64,000 bases of DNA from Rhodococcus sp. ARC_M5 (GTDB lineage: Bacteria; Actinomycetota; Actinomycetes; Mycobacteriales; Mycobacteriaceae): assembly GCF_022810405.1 (NCBI RefSeq), contig NZ_JALGQE010000004.1:310001-374000 (forward strand). The letters are read 5' to 3'. Of the stretch, positions 9,104 through 16,904 are shown in pieces. The first letter of the stretch is position 1; the number at the start of each line of letters is the position of its first letter. Below the pieces are notes generated by a model. The model did no database searches and had not been told where the DNA came from. It saw only the letters and a program-made list of their open reading frames with translations. A program made the position numbers and the translations under genes.

Positions 9104-9231
9104 GGTCGTTCCGCAGGCTCCACTCCCGCCTAACCCAGGTCGTTCCGCAGGCTCCACTCCCGCCTAACCCAGGTCGTTCCGCAGGCTCCACTCCCGCCTA
9201 ACCCAGGTCGTTCCGCAGGCTCCACTCCCGC
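9104..9231 (+). repeat. Tandem 34-bp repeat, about 3.8 copies
   Basis: The unit begins GGTCGTTCCGCAGGCTCC and ends CCGCCTAACCCA; units start at 9104, 9138, 9172 and 9206, and the last breaks off before the ROK gene promoter. Copies are essentially identical. An inverted single copy of the core is at 50440-50463, and degenerate copies lie at 20036-20090. Confidence 0.9.
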
Positions 9232-9234
9232 GAC

Positions 9235-9240
9235 TAGCCT
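9235..9240 (+). promoter_or_regulatory. -10 box of a leaderless ROK gene
   Basis: TAGCCT, 6 nt, then ATG at 9247. The box directly abuts the end of the tandem repeat, so the -35 region lies in repeat sequence. Confidence 0.55.
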
Positions 9241-9246
9241 GGAACG

Positions 9247-10125
9247 ATGACGGCACTCGCGCTCGACATCGGCGGCACCAAGATGACGGCGGCACTCGTC
9301 GGCGAGGACGGTCGGCCGCAGAACCCGGTGACGGTGCCGACGCCCGAGTCCGGGGTATGGCCGGCATGCGCTTCGTTGCTTCGGAAGATCGCTCCTGGAC
9401 AGCACATCGATCGCATCGGCGTCGCCTGCTCCGGTCCGGTGAATCTCGAAACCGGTTCGGTCGCACCGATCAACATCGCCGAGTGGAAAGACGGCTTCGG
9501 TCTGCGCGAGCACATCGCCGAGGTCTTTCCCGAAGCCGACATCCACCTCGCGATGGACGGCAGTGCAGCGGCACTCGGTGAGCATCGGTTCGGTGCCGCC
9601 GTGGGTGTGCCGGACGTGCTGAGTCTGGTGGTGTCGACCGGCATCGGCGGCGGGTTGGTACTGGGCGGGAAGATCGTCGCCGGTGCCAGCGGCAACGCCG
9701 GCCACATCGGCCACATCGTCGTTCCCGGTTCGACGACGCCCTGCGCATGCGGCGGAATCGGGTGCGTGGAAACAGTCTCGAGTGGGCCGTCGGCGGTGCG
9801 GTGGGCGCGCGAGCTGGGTTGGACCGGCAGCACCGGAACCGAACTGGCCGCCGATGCCGCCGCCGGGGAGCCGATCGCCATCACCTCGTTGCAGCGCGCA
9901 GGCGTGGCACTGGGTCAGGCGATCGCGTCGGCCGTCGCCCTGGTCGACGTACGCATGGTGGTGATCGGTGGTGGCTTCGCTCAGGCCGGCCCGCCGCTGT
10001 GGAATCCGATCCAGGAGTCGATCGCATTGCACGCCCGGTTGAAATTCCTCGACGGCCTACAGGTGGTGCCCGCTGCGCTGGGTGGCCTCGGCACCCTGGC
10101 CGGGGCGGCCGCACTCACTGCCTGA
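9247..10125 (+). CDS. ROK-family sugar kinase (glucokinase-like)
   Basis: 292 residues. The N-terminal phosphate-binding motif DIGGTKMTAAL is at about residues 7-17, a second ATP-binding region VSTGIGGGLVLGG is central, and the ROK zinc motif CACGGIGCVE (C-x-C-G-x-x-G-C-x-E) is near residue 163. Such proteins phosphorylate glucose or N-acylated hexosamines in the cytosol. There is no N-terminal DNA-binding domain, so it is an enzyme rather than a ROK repressor. The start is fixed by the -10 box 6 nt upstream and by the family's short N-terminus. Substrate is not predictable. It converges on pckG across a terminator. Confidence 0.85.
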   Translation: MTALALDIGGTKMTAALVGEDGRPQNPVTVPTPESGVWPACASLLRKIAPGQHIDRIGVACSGPVNLETGSVAPINIAEWKDGFGLREHIAEVFPEADIHLAMDGSAAALGEHRFGAAVGVPDVLSLVVSTGIGGGLVLGGKIVAGASGNAGHIGHIVVPGSTTPCACGGIGCVETVSSGPSAVRWARELGWTGSTGTELAADAAAGEPIAITSLQRAGVALGQAIASAVALVDVRMVVIGGGFAQAGPPLWNPIQESIALHARLKFLDGLQVVPAALGGLGTLAGAAALTA

Positions 10126-10143
10126 CCGCCATACCCACACAGC

Positions 10144-10179
10144 CAGAACGGGGCCCACCCCTCGGTGAGCCCCGTTCTG
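10144..10179 (+). terminator. Bidirectional terminator between the ROK gene and pckG
   Basis: The arms CAGAACGGGGC (10144-10154) and GCCCCGTTCTG (10169-10179) are perfect 11-bp complements around a 14-nt loop. They sit centrally in the 65-bp gap between the two convergent stop codons. Confidence 0.8.
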
Positions 10180-10190
10180 TGTCGTGAATA

Positions 10191-12020
10191 CTACGCGCCC
10201 AGGCGCTGCTTGAGGGCGTCGAACTCGTCCTGAATTCCGGTGGGGAGCTTCTCGCCGACGAAGTCGAACCACTCCTGGATCAGCGGGATTTCGGCCTTCC
10301 ACTCGTCGGAGTTCACCGCGAGTGCCTCGGCCACGTCCTCGACCGTTGTGTCGAGTCCGTCGATGTCGAGTGCCTCGGCGGTGGGGACCACACCGATCGG
10401 CGTCTCGATGCCGGCGGCCTTGTGCTCGATGCGCTCGACGATCCACTTGAGCACGCGAGAGTTCTCACCGAATCCGGGCCACAGGAAGCGCTTGTCGTCG
10501 CCGCGACGGAACCAGTTGACGTAGAACACCTTCGGCAACTTGGACTCGTCGGCGTTCTTGCCGAGGTCGATCCAGTGCTGGAAGTAGTCGCCCACGTTGT
10601 AGCCGAGGAACGGCAGCATGGCCATCGGGTCGCGTCGGACGGTTCCGACGGTGCCCTCGGCGGCAGCGGTCTGCTCGGAGCCGACGGTGGCTCCCATGAA
10701 CACTCCGTGCTGCCAGTCGCGGGCCTCGGTCACCAGCGGAACGGTGGTCTTGCGACGTCCACCGAAGAGGATCGCCGAGATCGGCACACCCTTGGGGTCG
10801 TCCCACTCGGGAGCCATCGACGGGCACTGCGCCATCGGCACGCAGTAACGCGAGTTCGGGTGCGCGGCATCGGTTCCGGACTCGGGCGTCCAGTCGTTGC
10901 CCTTCCAGTCGATGAGGTGATCGGGCTTGCCTTCGAGGCCTTCCCACCACACGTCACCATCGTCGGTCATGCCGACGTTGGTGAACACCGAGTTGCCCTG
11001 GTCGATGGTCTTCATCGCGTTGGGGTTCGAGTCCCAGTTGGTACCCGGCGCGACGCCGAAGAAGCCGTACTCGGGGTTGACGGCGTAGAGACGGCCGTCC
11101 TCACCGAAGCGCATCCACGCGATGTCGTCGCCGATGGTCTCGGCGCGCCAGCCCGGAATGGTCGGCTGAATCATCGCGAGGTTGGTCTTGCCGCAGGCGG
11201 ACGGGAACGCCGCCGCGATGTAGTACGCCTTGTCCTCGGGCGAGATCAGCTTGAGGATCAGCATGTGCTCGGCCAGCCAGCCCTCGTCGTGGGCCATTGC
11301 CGACGCGATACGCAGCGAGTAGCACTTCTTGCCCAGCAGTGCGTTGCCGCCGTAGCCGGATCCGTAGCTCCAGATCTCGCGGTCCTCGGGGAAGTGCGTG
11401 ATGTATTTGGTGTCGTTGCACGGCCACGGCACATCGGCCTGGCCCTCGGCGAGCGGAGCTCCCAGCGAGTGCAGTGCCTTGACGTAGAACCCGTCGTCGC
11501 CGATCTTGTCGAGTGCAGCCTGGCCCATCCGCGTCATCACGCGCATCGAGACGACGACGTACTCGGAGTCGGTGAGCTCGACGCCCAACTTGGGGTCGGC
11601 CGCGTCGAGCGGGCCCATGCAGAACGGCACGACGTACATGGTGCGTCCGCGCATGCAGCCGCGGTAGAGATCGGACATGAGCGTCCGCATCTCGGACGGT
11701 TCCATCCAGTTGTTGGTGGGACCGGCGTCGATTTCTTGCTTGGAGCAGATGTACGTGCGCGACTCGACGCGAGCGACGTCCGACGGATCGGAGTTGCCGA
11801 GGAACGAGTTGGGCTTCTTCTCGTCGTTGAGACGAGTGAAGGTGCCGGCCTCGACCAGCTTGCCGGTCAGACGCTCCCATTCGGCGTCGGATCCGTCAGC
11901 GAACACCACGGAATCCGGTTCGGTCAGTTCGGCTACCTGAGCAACCCAGGCAAGCAGTTCTTTGTGTCGCGTCGGCACGTTGTCGGTGCCGCTCAAACCG
12001 GGAATGGTGGCTGAGGTCAT
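10191..12020 (-). CDS. pckG: GTP-dependent phosphoenolpyruvate carboxykinase
   Basis: 609 residues, the usual length of GTP-type PEPCK. It converts oxaloacetate and GTP to phosphoenolpyruvate, GDP and CO2 in gluconeogenesis. Visible motifs are the kinase-1 loop [12 protein letters not shown] with the hyper-reactive Cys, the metal/GTP region [11 protein letters not shown], and [13 protein letters not shown] with the R-loop. The ATG at 12020 has AGGAGAG 5 nt upstream. In M. tuberculosis pckA (Rv0211) lies in the same place next to the two GTPase-like genes. About 310 bp upstream (12021-12329) is non-coding. Confidence 0.97.
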   Translation of the reverse strand: MTSATIPGLSGTDNVPTRHKELLAWVAQVAELTEPDSVVFADGSDAEWERLTGKLVEAGTFTRLNDEKKPNSFLGNSDPSDVARVESRTYICSKQEIDAGPTNNWMEPSEMRTLMSDLYRGCMRGRTMYVVPFCMGPLDAADPKLGVELTDSEYVVVSMRVMTRMGQAALDKIGDDGFYVKALHSLGAPLAEGQADVPWPCNDTKYITHFPEDREIWSYGSGYGGNALLGKKCYSLRIASAMAHDEGWLAEHMLILKLISPEDKAYYIAAAFPSACGKTNLAMIQPTIPGWRAETIGDDIAWMRFGEDGRLYAVNPEYGFFGVAPGTNWDSNPNAMKTIDQGNSVFTNVGMTDDGDVWWEGLEGKPDHLIDWKGNDWTPESGTDAAHPNSRYCVPMAQCPSMAPEWDDPKGVPISAILFGGRRKTTVPLVTEARDWQHGVFMGATVGSEQTAAAEGTVGTVRRDPMAMLPFLGYNVGDYFQHWIDLGKNADESKLPKVFYVNWFRRGDDKRFLWPGFGENSRVLKWIVERIEHKAAGIETPIGVVPTAEALDIDGLDTTVEDVAEALAVNSDEWKAEIPLIQEWFDFVGEKLPTGIQDEFDALKQRLGA

Positions 12021-12329
12021 CTAACTCTCCTGGGGTGAGCCGGAACCGGGAAGTACTCGCACGATCACTGTGGGCAAGCATGCGCGAGCAGCTCTCGGTT
12101 TTCCCCTCTCGGCGGGGCGCTGCTCGACCGTTCGAGCTGCAGTACACCATCGTAACGGGTACAGCAAGCCGAGGGTCGAGCGCCGGGTGTCCTGCTGTTC
12201 AGGTTAACGCCGAGCGACGTGAATCCGGAAACAGGGTGTTGTCCGATTGGTCACAGGACCGATTCAGATAGGGAAAGATCGGCGCAAGAAGCCTTTCACC
12301 AGCGGTAACGCAGTGGCCGGACCGAGGCG
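12021..12329. other. Non-coding upstream region of pckG
   Basis: No credible gene. On the minus strand a TACGAT -10-like box lies at 12154-12149, which would give a leader of about 120 nt for pckG; I see no convincing -35 or operator. The rest holds nothing I recognise. Confidence 0.4.
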
Positions 12330-12635
12330 CTACAGCTCGCCCGATTCGGTCAATTCGCCCCGCCCGATACCGTTCGCTTCTCGAAAAATCTCCCACGATC
12401 GGTACCGCCCGTCACGTCCGAAGGCGGTGAACTTGTCCGTCACACCGTCCCCGTCGACGTCGGTCGCCACCGTCATGCCGACATCGGTACGCCGTACGGT
12501 GGTCTCGTAGTGACCGTCGCCGTCGAGGTCGAAGAGGCCCGACGAATCCATGGGCGCATCGGCGTCGTCGAGATCGTCGGGTTCCACTGCTTCCGTGAGG
12601 AAACCCCCTGCTGCGAAGCCATCCACGTCGATCAT
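12330..12635 (-). CDS. Small acidic protein with DxDGDG repeats (DUF6802-like)
   Basis: 101 residues, no signal peptide or membrane helix. Two short repeats, DLDGDGHYETTV and DVDGDGVTDKFT, resemble the calcium-binding loops of EF-hand or dockerin modules. Small actinobacterial proteins of this kind (DUF6802) are uncharacterised. It lies 37 bp downstream of, and in line with, the two GTPase-like genes, so probably co-transcribed. ATG at 12635. Function unknown. Confidence 0.65.
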   Translation of the reverse strand: MIDVDGFAAGGFLTEAVEPDDLDDADAPMDSSGLFDLDGDGHYETTVRRTDVGMTVATDVDGDGVTDKFTAFGRDGRYRSWEIFREANGIGRGELTESGEL

Positions 12636-12672
12636 CGACGCTCCTCATCTCGAGACGAACCCGACACTGCAC

Positions 12673-14208
12673 CTACTGACTCCGACGCACCGGCAGCGCC
12701 GACGGTTCCCCACGAGTGGGAGAAAGTTGGACCGGATCCCGGAGGTCGAACGCACTGCGGTCGGGTCCGCGGAATCGCTCGAGCCCCCGATCGAGTGCAG
12801 TGAGATCGCGATCGCATGCAGACAGCAGCGCCGATCGGTGGTCGGCGAGCCGACGCAACTCGGCGTCCACCTCGGCGAGAGCGACGTCGATGCGGACCAC
12901 CGCGTCCCGGTCCGCCATCGCAACGGCGGACGCGAGTGCCGACTCCGCATCGAGAATCCGGGAGAGCAACCGTTGTTCCACCGCGGACTTCACCCGGGCC
13001 AGGCTTTCCTGCGTCCAGCCGCGTAGATGGGCGCGATCGGCCACCAGCGCCCGCGAGCGGGTGATCCACCAGGCGAGCACACCACCGAGAACGAGGGTGA
13101 CCACGGTGTTGGCAACGGCCCAGGCAGGCACCAGAGCCATCGGAGACACGACCAGCCGCCCGAGACCTACCCCCGCCGATGCGCCGACCACGACCATGAC
13201 GGCGTCCTCGATCCCCCGACGCCGGGACGGCTCGCCGATGTCGACCGGGGCGTCCGCAGCACTCGAGTCCACCTGCATCGGCGGGAGGCCGAGATCGGTT
13301 TCCACGGCCCGCAATCCGGCGGTCAGAGCCGACTCGGCTCGACGCTGCGCACCGCGCGCGGACTCGGCGACATGCGCGGGGAGGTGCTTCAGTTCTGCGC
13401 GCCTGGCTCCGTCGACAGTCTTCCTGACCTCGACGCCCAGCGCGCGAAGGTCCTCGGCGGCAGCGTGCAGGGATTCCACTCGAGCCCGTTGAATTCTATT
13501 GTGCAGCAGCGCCCGTCGGTCACCCCCTGAATTGTCCCGTTCGCCGACGAGCTCGGCTCGCCGCGCACGGAGCGGAGCCGTGTCGACACCACCGGTCACG
13601 TCGCGTGCCCTCGCCACGATCGACGCTCGTGCTGCCGACACGCAGCCCTGCACTGCCGCAGCATATTTGCGCCGCGATCCGAGAGCCGTGGCCTGTAGCA
13701 GAAGCGCGCCGAGCCGGTCCTCGACGGCACCGAGACCCGATTCGGCGTACATCCCGGCGTCACCGCTCTCGCGACCCGTCCGCGCCAACCGAACCGAGAT
13801 CGGGTGGACCGTGCACTCCACCGACCGTGGGACACACTCGGCGACGACGTCGCTGTCGGCGGAGACGACCTCACGCCACTGTCGATGCACGTCGATCTTG
13901 TTCACCACGAACACGACCGGCGTGGATTCGAGGGCGGCGCGCCATTGCTCGATCTCCACGCGACCGACCGGAGCCGACGCGTCGACCACGATCATGACGA
14001 CAGCGGCATCGGCCATCGAGTCCGTGAATTCGACTGCGGCACCGCCCGGTAAGGACAGCTCACGGCGCAGTGCGGACTTGCCCGATCCTGCAGTGCCGGT
14101 GAGGTGAACCCCTGCAGGTCGACTGACCCTCGCTCGTTCGATCTCGTCGAGTGCAGTCGAATTCCAGCGCCGTAGAACGCTGGTCATGTCTTCCGGCAGT
14201 GGCGTCAT
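12673..14208 (-). CDS. Membrane-anchored GTPase-like protein, dynamin-like layout
   Basis: 511 residues. G1/P-loop GTAGSGKS at residues 38-45, a probable G3 region at VVDASAP near 74-80, and G4 NKID at 103-106. The middle is helical and Arg/Glu-rich. A hydrophobic hairpin of two helices lies around residues 335-390 and a second helical region follows. GTPase head, helical region, paired membrane segment and helical region together are the layout of bacterial dynamin-like proteins (IniA/BDLP type); remote homology is inferred, not shown. The ATG at 14208 overlaps the previous gene's TGA (ATGA), so the two are translationally coupled. It sits between pckG and trmB, where mycobacteria also carry two uncharacterised genes. 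Confidence 0.68.
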   Translation of the reverse strand: MTPLPEDMTSVLRRWNSTALDEIERARVSRPAGVHLTGTAGSGKSALRRELSLPGGAAVEFTDSMADAAVVMIVVDASAPVGRVEIEQWRAALESTPVVFVVNKIDVHRQWREVVSADSDVVAECVPRSVECTVHPISVRLARTGRESGDAGMYAESGLGAVEDRLGALLLQATALGSRRKYAAAVQGCVSAARASIVARARDVTGGVDTAPLRARRAELVGERDNSGGDRRALLHNRIQRARVESLHAAAEDLRALGVEVRKTVDGARRAELKHLPAHVAESARGAQRRAESALTAGLRAVETDLGLPPMQVDSSAADAPVDIGEPSRRRGIEDAVMVVVGASAGVGLGRLVVSPMALVPAWAVANTVVTLVLGGVLAWWITRSRALVADRAHLRGWTQESLARVKSAVEQRLLSRILDAESALASAVAMADRDAVVRIDVALAEVDAELRRLADHRSALLSACDRDLTALDRGLERFRGPDRSAFDLRDPVQLSPTRGEPSALPVRRSQ

Positions 14209-15236
14209 CGATGCAGAATCCGCACGTAGCCGCGACACAGCGCAAGCGCCGAACGACGTTCGTCGGAGCTGCCGGATGCGGCCGCACGCTGCTGCCACAG
14301 CGCCACCTGCTCCACTACGTCCCGCTCCGAACCGGTCTCGATCGACACCCTCAGACGCACTGCTGCGCACCGCATCTCGGCAGCAACGGCCTCATCCGAG
14401 GCAAGATACGACTCGACAGCGCTTCGTACCTGCCGATGCCCGGCGGAGATCTGCTGCAACGCGGTGTGCAGCTCGCCGTCACGGGAGGCCGCCGCCGAGG
14501 ACACGGCGGTCGCCACTGCCGTGATCATGGCATCGACACCGGTGGCATCGGCCAGAACTCGCATCGCGTCGCTGTCGGAGATCGCGGTGTGCCGGCGAAC
14601 CACGTCGACGAGCAACGCAAGACCGCGCAGCTCGACACACTCGATCAGCGCTTCTCGCCGACGCGGCGACACGGCGATGTCGGCAGCGCGAAACCTGTCG
14701 ACCGTCATCATGTCGGCCGGGCGCAGGTCGGCTGCCGCGACGGCCCGCACGTCGGCCATGTCCACAGTCGCACCGGTGCCGCCAACACCCCGCAGTCCCG
14801 CCGCGGTGGATCCCATCACCGGCAGAACTGTCCGCCCCAGCTGCTCCGAAGCCGTCGCGGCTGCTGCCGAGGGATCGTCGAGTGTGTCCGCCTTCGTCAG
14901 CACGACGACCGTTCCGTCCAGGGCACCCCTCGGTCGAGAGCTCAGGAATGCAGTGTCGACCGGCGACACCGCGCCCGCTAGGACGTGGACGAGCACCTCT
15001 CCCGCACTGCTGTCCGTTCTGCCCTCGTGTATTCGCAGTTCGAGGCCGTCCGCGTCGAGTTGCACCGAATCGAGAACGGAGACGATCGGGGACTTCCCGA
15101 CGCCGGCTCGGCCGGTCACTCGCACGATCATCGGCTGCAGGCGATCGTGCAGGGCGGTCTCGACGGCCTCACGTGCATCGCTCGTCGCAGCACGATCACG
15201 CAATCGGTTCACACAGGCTTCGGCGGCATCCGTCAT
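14205..15236 (-). CDS. Soluble GTPase-like protein paired with the membrane GTPase
   Basis: 343 residues. P-loop GRAGVGKS at residues 42-49 and a G4-like TKAD at 114-117; the rest is mainly helical with no membrane helix. It looks like a GTPase domain with a helical extension and is probably a partner or paralogue of the downstream membrane GTPase, with which it shares an ATGA overlap. ATG at 15236 is chosen over the upstream in-frame ATG at 15374 because GGGGGA stands 4-9 nt before it and the longer frame runs into trmB promoter DNA. Function unknown. Confidence 0.68.
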   Translation of the reverse strand: MTDAAEACVNRLRDRAATSDAREAVETALHDRLQPMIVRVTGRAGVGKSPIVSVLDSVQLDADGLELRIHEGRTDSSAGEVLVHVLAGAVSPVDTAFLSSRPRGALDGTVVVLTKADTLDDPSAAAATASEQLGRTVLPVMGSTAAGLRGVGGTGATVDMADVRAVAAADLRPADMMTVDRFRAADIAVSPRRREALIECVELRGLALLVDVVRRHTAISDSDAMRVLADATGVDAMITAVATAVSSAAASRDGELHTALQQISAGHRQVRSAVESYLASDEAVAAEMRCAAVRLRVSIETGSERDVVEQVALWQQRAAASGSSDERRSALALCRGYVRILHR

Positions 15237-15450
15237 CGATTCCCCCAAGAACGATCCGCCGCCCACTTCGGATCGCGGCGCACAGCCCCCTGCTGCGGCA
15301 CCGATTCTGGCACACGAGTTCGGTTCCGGGCCGCCCGGCGAGAATTGCACCGTTGTAATTCGATCGGCCCGCACTGCCGCTGATCAGGGACGGGACAGCA
15401 AGTCTCAACTTCAACTCGAGACCCACCTGTCACACCCCCCGTCGATGCGC

Positions 15451-15456
15451 GACAAT
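15451..15456 (+). promoter_or_regulatory. Possible -10 box of leaderless trmB
   Basis: GACAAT, then 6 nt, then GTG at 15463. It fits the A2/T6 core but lacks the first T, so it is weaker than the other boxes in this window. Confidence 0.35.
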
Positions 15457-15462
15457 GGTCCG

Positions 15463-16203
15463 GTGAACGAGCCTCAGGACACCTCTGTCGACACCGAGGA
15501 GAACGCCGCGCAGACCCACCAACGGGGCTCACGGCTGTACCCCCGCGTGACGAGTTTCCGCTCCAGGCGTGGGGCTCTGACCGAAGCTCAACAGACCACG
15601 TGGGACAACCTGTGGCCGCGCATCGGCCGCGACGTCGCCGACGAGCAGATCGACGTCGACGCCTGGTTCGGGCGCAGCGGTCCGGCAATTCTCGAGATCG
15701 GCTCGGGTACGGGCACTGCCACCACGGCGATGGCGTCGGCCGAGCCGCACGTCAACCTCATGGCCGTCGAGGTCTATCGGCCCGGTCTGGCGCAGACACT
15801 GCAGCAGATCGAAAGAGAAGGCATCGAGAACGTTCGGTTGCTGCGCGGTGACGCGATGGACGTGCTCGAGAACATGCTGTCCTCGGAATCGTTGACCGGC
15901 GTGCGCGTCTTCTTTCCCGACCCGTGGCCCAAGGTTCGCCACCACAAGCGTCGGCTGCTGCAGGGACCGACGTTCGCGATGATCGCGGATCGACTGAAGC
16001 CCGGCGGCGTTCTGCACGTGGCCACCGATCATGCCGAATACGCTGAGTGGATTGCCGAGGCCGGGAACGCCGAGCCCGGTTTGACCGTTCTCGATTGGGA
16101 ATCGCCCATGACACACGAGCGGCCGGTGACCAAGTTCGAGGGCAAGGCACAGCAGGTCGGCAGCTCGGTGACGGAATTGATCTGGGGAAAGAAGACAGCA
16201 TGA
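15463..16203 (+). CDS. trmB: tRNA (guanine-46-N7)-methyltransferase
   Basis: 246 residues. SAM-binding motif LEIGSGTGTATTAMA, AVEVYRPGL after strand 2, and the TrmB signature FFPDPWPKVRHHKRRL, followed by HVATDHAEYA. It methylates N7 of G46 in the tRNA variable loop. The GTG at 15463 is chosen because a -10-like box lies 6 nt upstream; an ATG at 15445 is the alternative. It starts the trmB-NYN-mmpL3 unit, the same order as Rv0208c-Rv0207c-Rv0206c. The stop overlaps the next start (ATGA). Confidence 0.93.
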   Translation: MNEPQDTSVDTEENAAQTHQRGSRLYPRVTSFRSRRGALTEAQQTTWDNLWPRIGRDVADEQIDVDAWFGRSGPAILEIGSGTGTATTAMASAEPHVNLMAVEVYRPGLAQTLQQIEREGIENVRLLRGDAMDVLENMLSSESLTGVRVFFPDPWPKVRHHKRRLLQGPTFAMIADRLKPGGVLHVATDHAEYAEWIAEAGNAEPGLTVLDWESPMTHERPVTKFEGKAQQVGSSVTELIWGKKTA

Positions 16204-16904
16204 GCGTCAGTACGGACATGCCCGACACCGTGGTCGACCCCTCCGAACTCGGCGCGATCGGTGAATCGCGCCACAGCAAACGCGTCCTGCTGGTCTGGGA
16301 CGCACCCAACCTGGACATGGGTCTCGGTGCAATTCTGGGTGGCCGCCCCACCGCCGCGTACCGCCCACGCTTCGATGCACTGGGCCGATGGCTGCTCAGC
16401 CGCACCGCCGAACTCTCCACCTCCGGCACCGCGACACTCGAGCCCGAGGCGACGGTGTTCACCAACATCGCCCCCGGCAGCGCCGATGTCGTCCGACCCT
16501 GGGTCGAAGCATTGCGTAACGTGGGCTTTGCGGTGTTCGCCAAGCCCAAGGTCGACGAGGACAGTGACGTCGACGCGGACATGCTCGACCACATCGACTT
16601 CCGCAACCGTGACGGCGGTCTCGCCGGTGTCATGGTTGCGTCCGCCGACGGTCAGGCGTTCAAAGGGCCGTTGGAGGCCATCGCAGCGACCGGAGTGCCC
16701 GTACAGGTACTGGGATTCCGGGAGCACGCAAGCTGGGCTGTCACGTCCGACATCCTGGAGTTCCTCGACCTGGAGGACATCCCGGGCGTCTTCCGTGAGC
16801 CACTGCCTCGGGTGAGTCTGGACTCGCTTCCCAACGAAGGTGCGTGGCTGCAGCCCTTCCGACCGCTGTCCGCCCTGCTCGTCGGGCGCCAAGGAGTTTC
16901 TTAA
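16200..16904 (+). CDS. NYN-domain (PIN-like RNase fold) protein, Rv0207c-type
   Basis: 234 residues. The motif LLVWDAPNLDMGLG at about residues 24-37 carries the first acidic metal ligand and the conserved Asn of NYN domains, and DSDVDADMLDHI and MVASADGQAF supply later acidic residues. NYN proteins are predicted metal-dependent ribonucleases of the PIN-like group. The gene is wedged between trmB (ATGA overlap) and mmpL3, whose GTG follows this stop codon with no gap. This order is conserved in mycobacteria, but the link between the RNA enzymes and mycolate export is unexplained. Confidence 0.85.
   Translation: MSVSTDMPDTVVDPSELGAIGESRHSKRVLLVWDAPNLDMGLGAILGGRPTAAYRPRFDALGRWLLSRTAELSTSGTATLEPEATVFTNIAPGSADVVRPWVEALRNVGFAVFAKPKVDEDSDVDADMLDHIDFRNRDGGLAGVMVASADGQAFKGPLEAIAATGVPVQVLGFREHASWAVTSDILEFLDLEDIPGVFREPLPRVSLDSLPNEGAWLQPFRPLSALLVGRQGVS

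Noticed and set aside
9104..9231. Possible CRISPR array
   Set aside because: Repeats are contiguous tandem units without distinct spacers and no cas genes are present.
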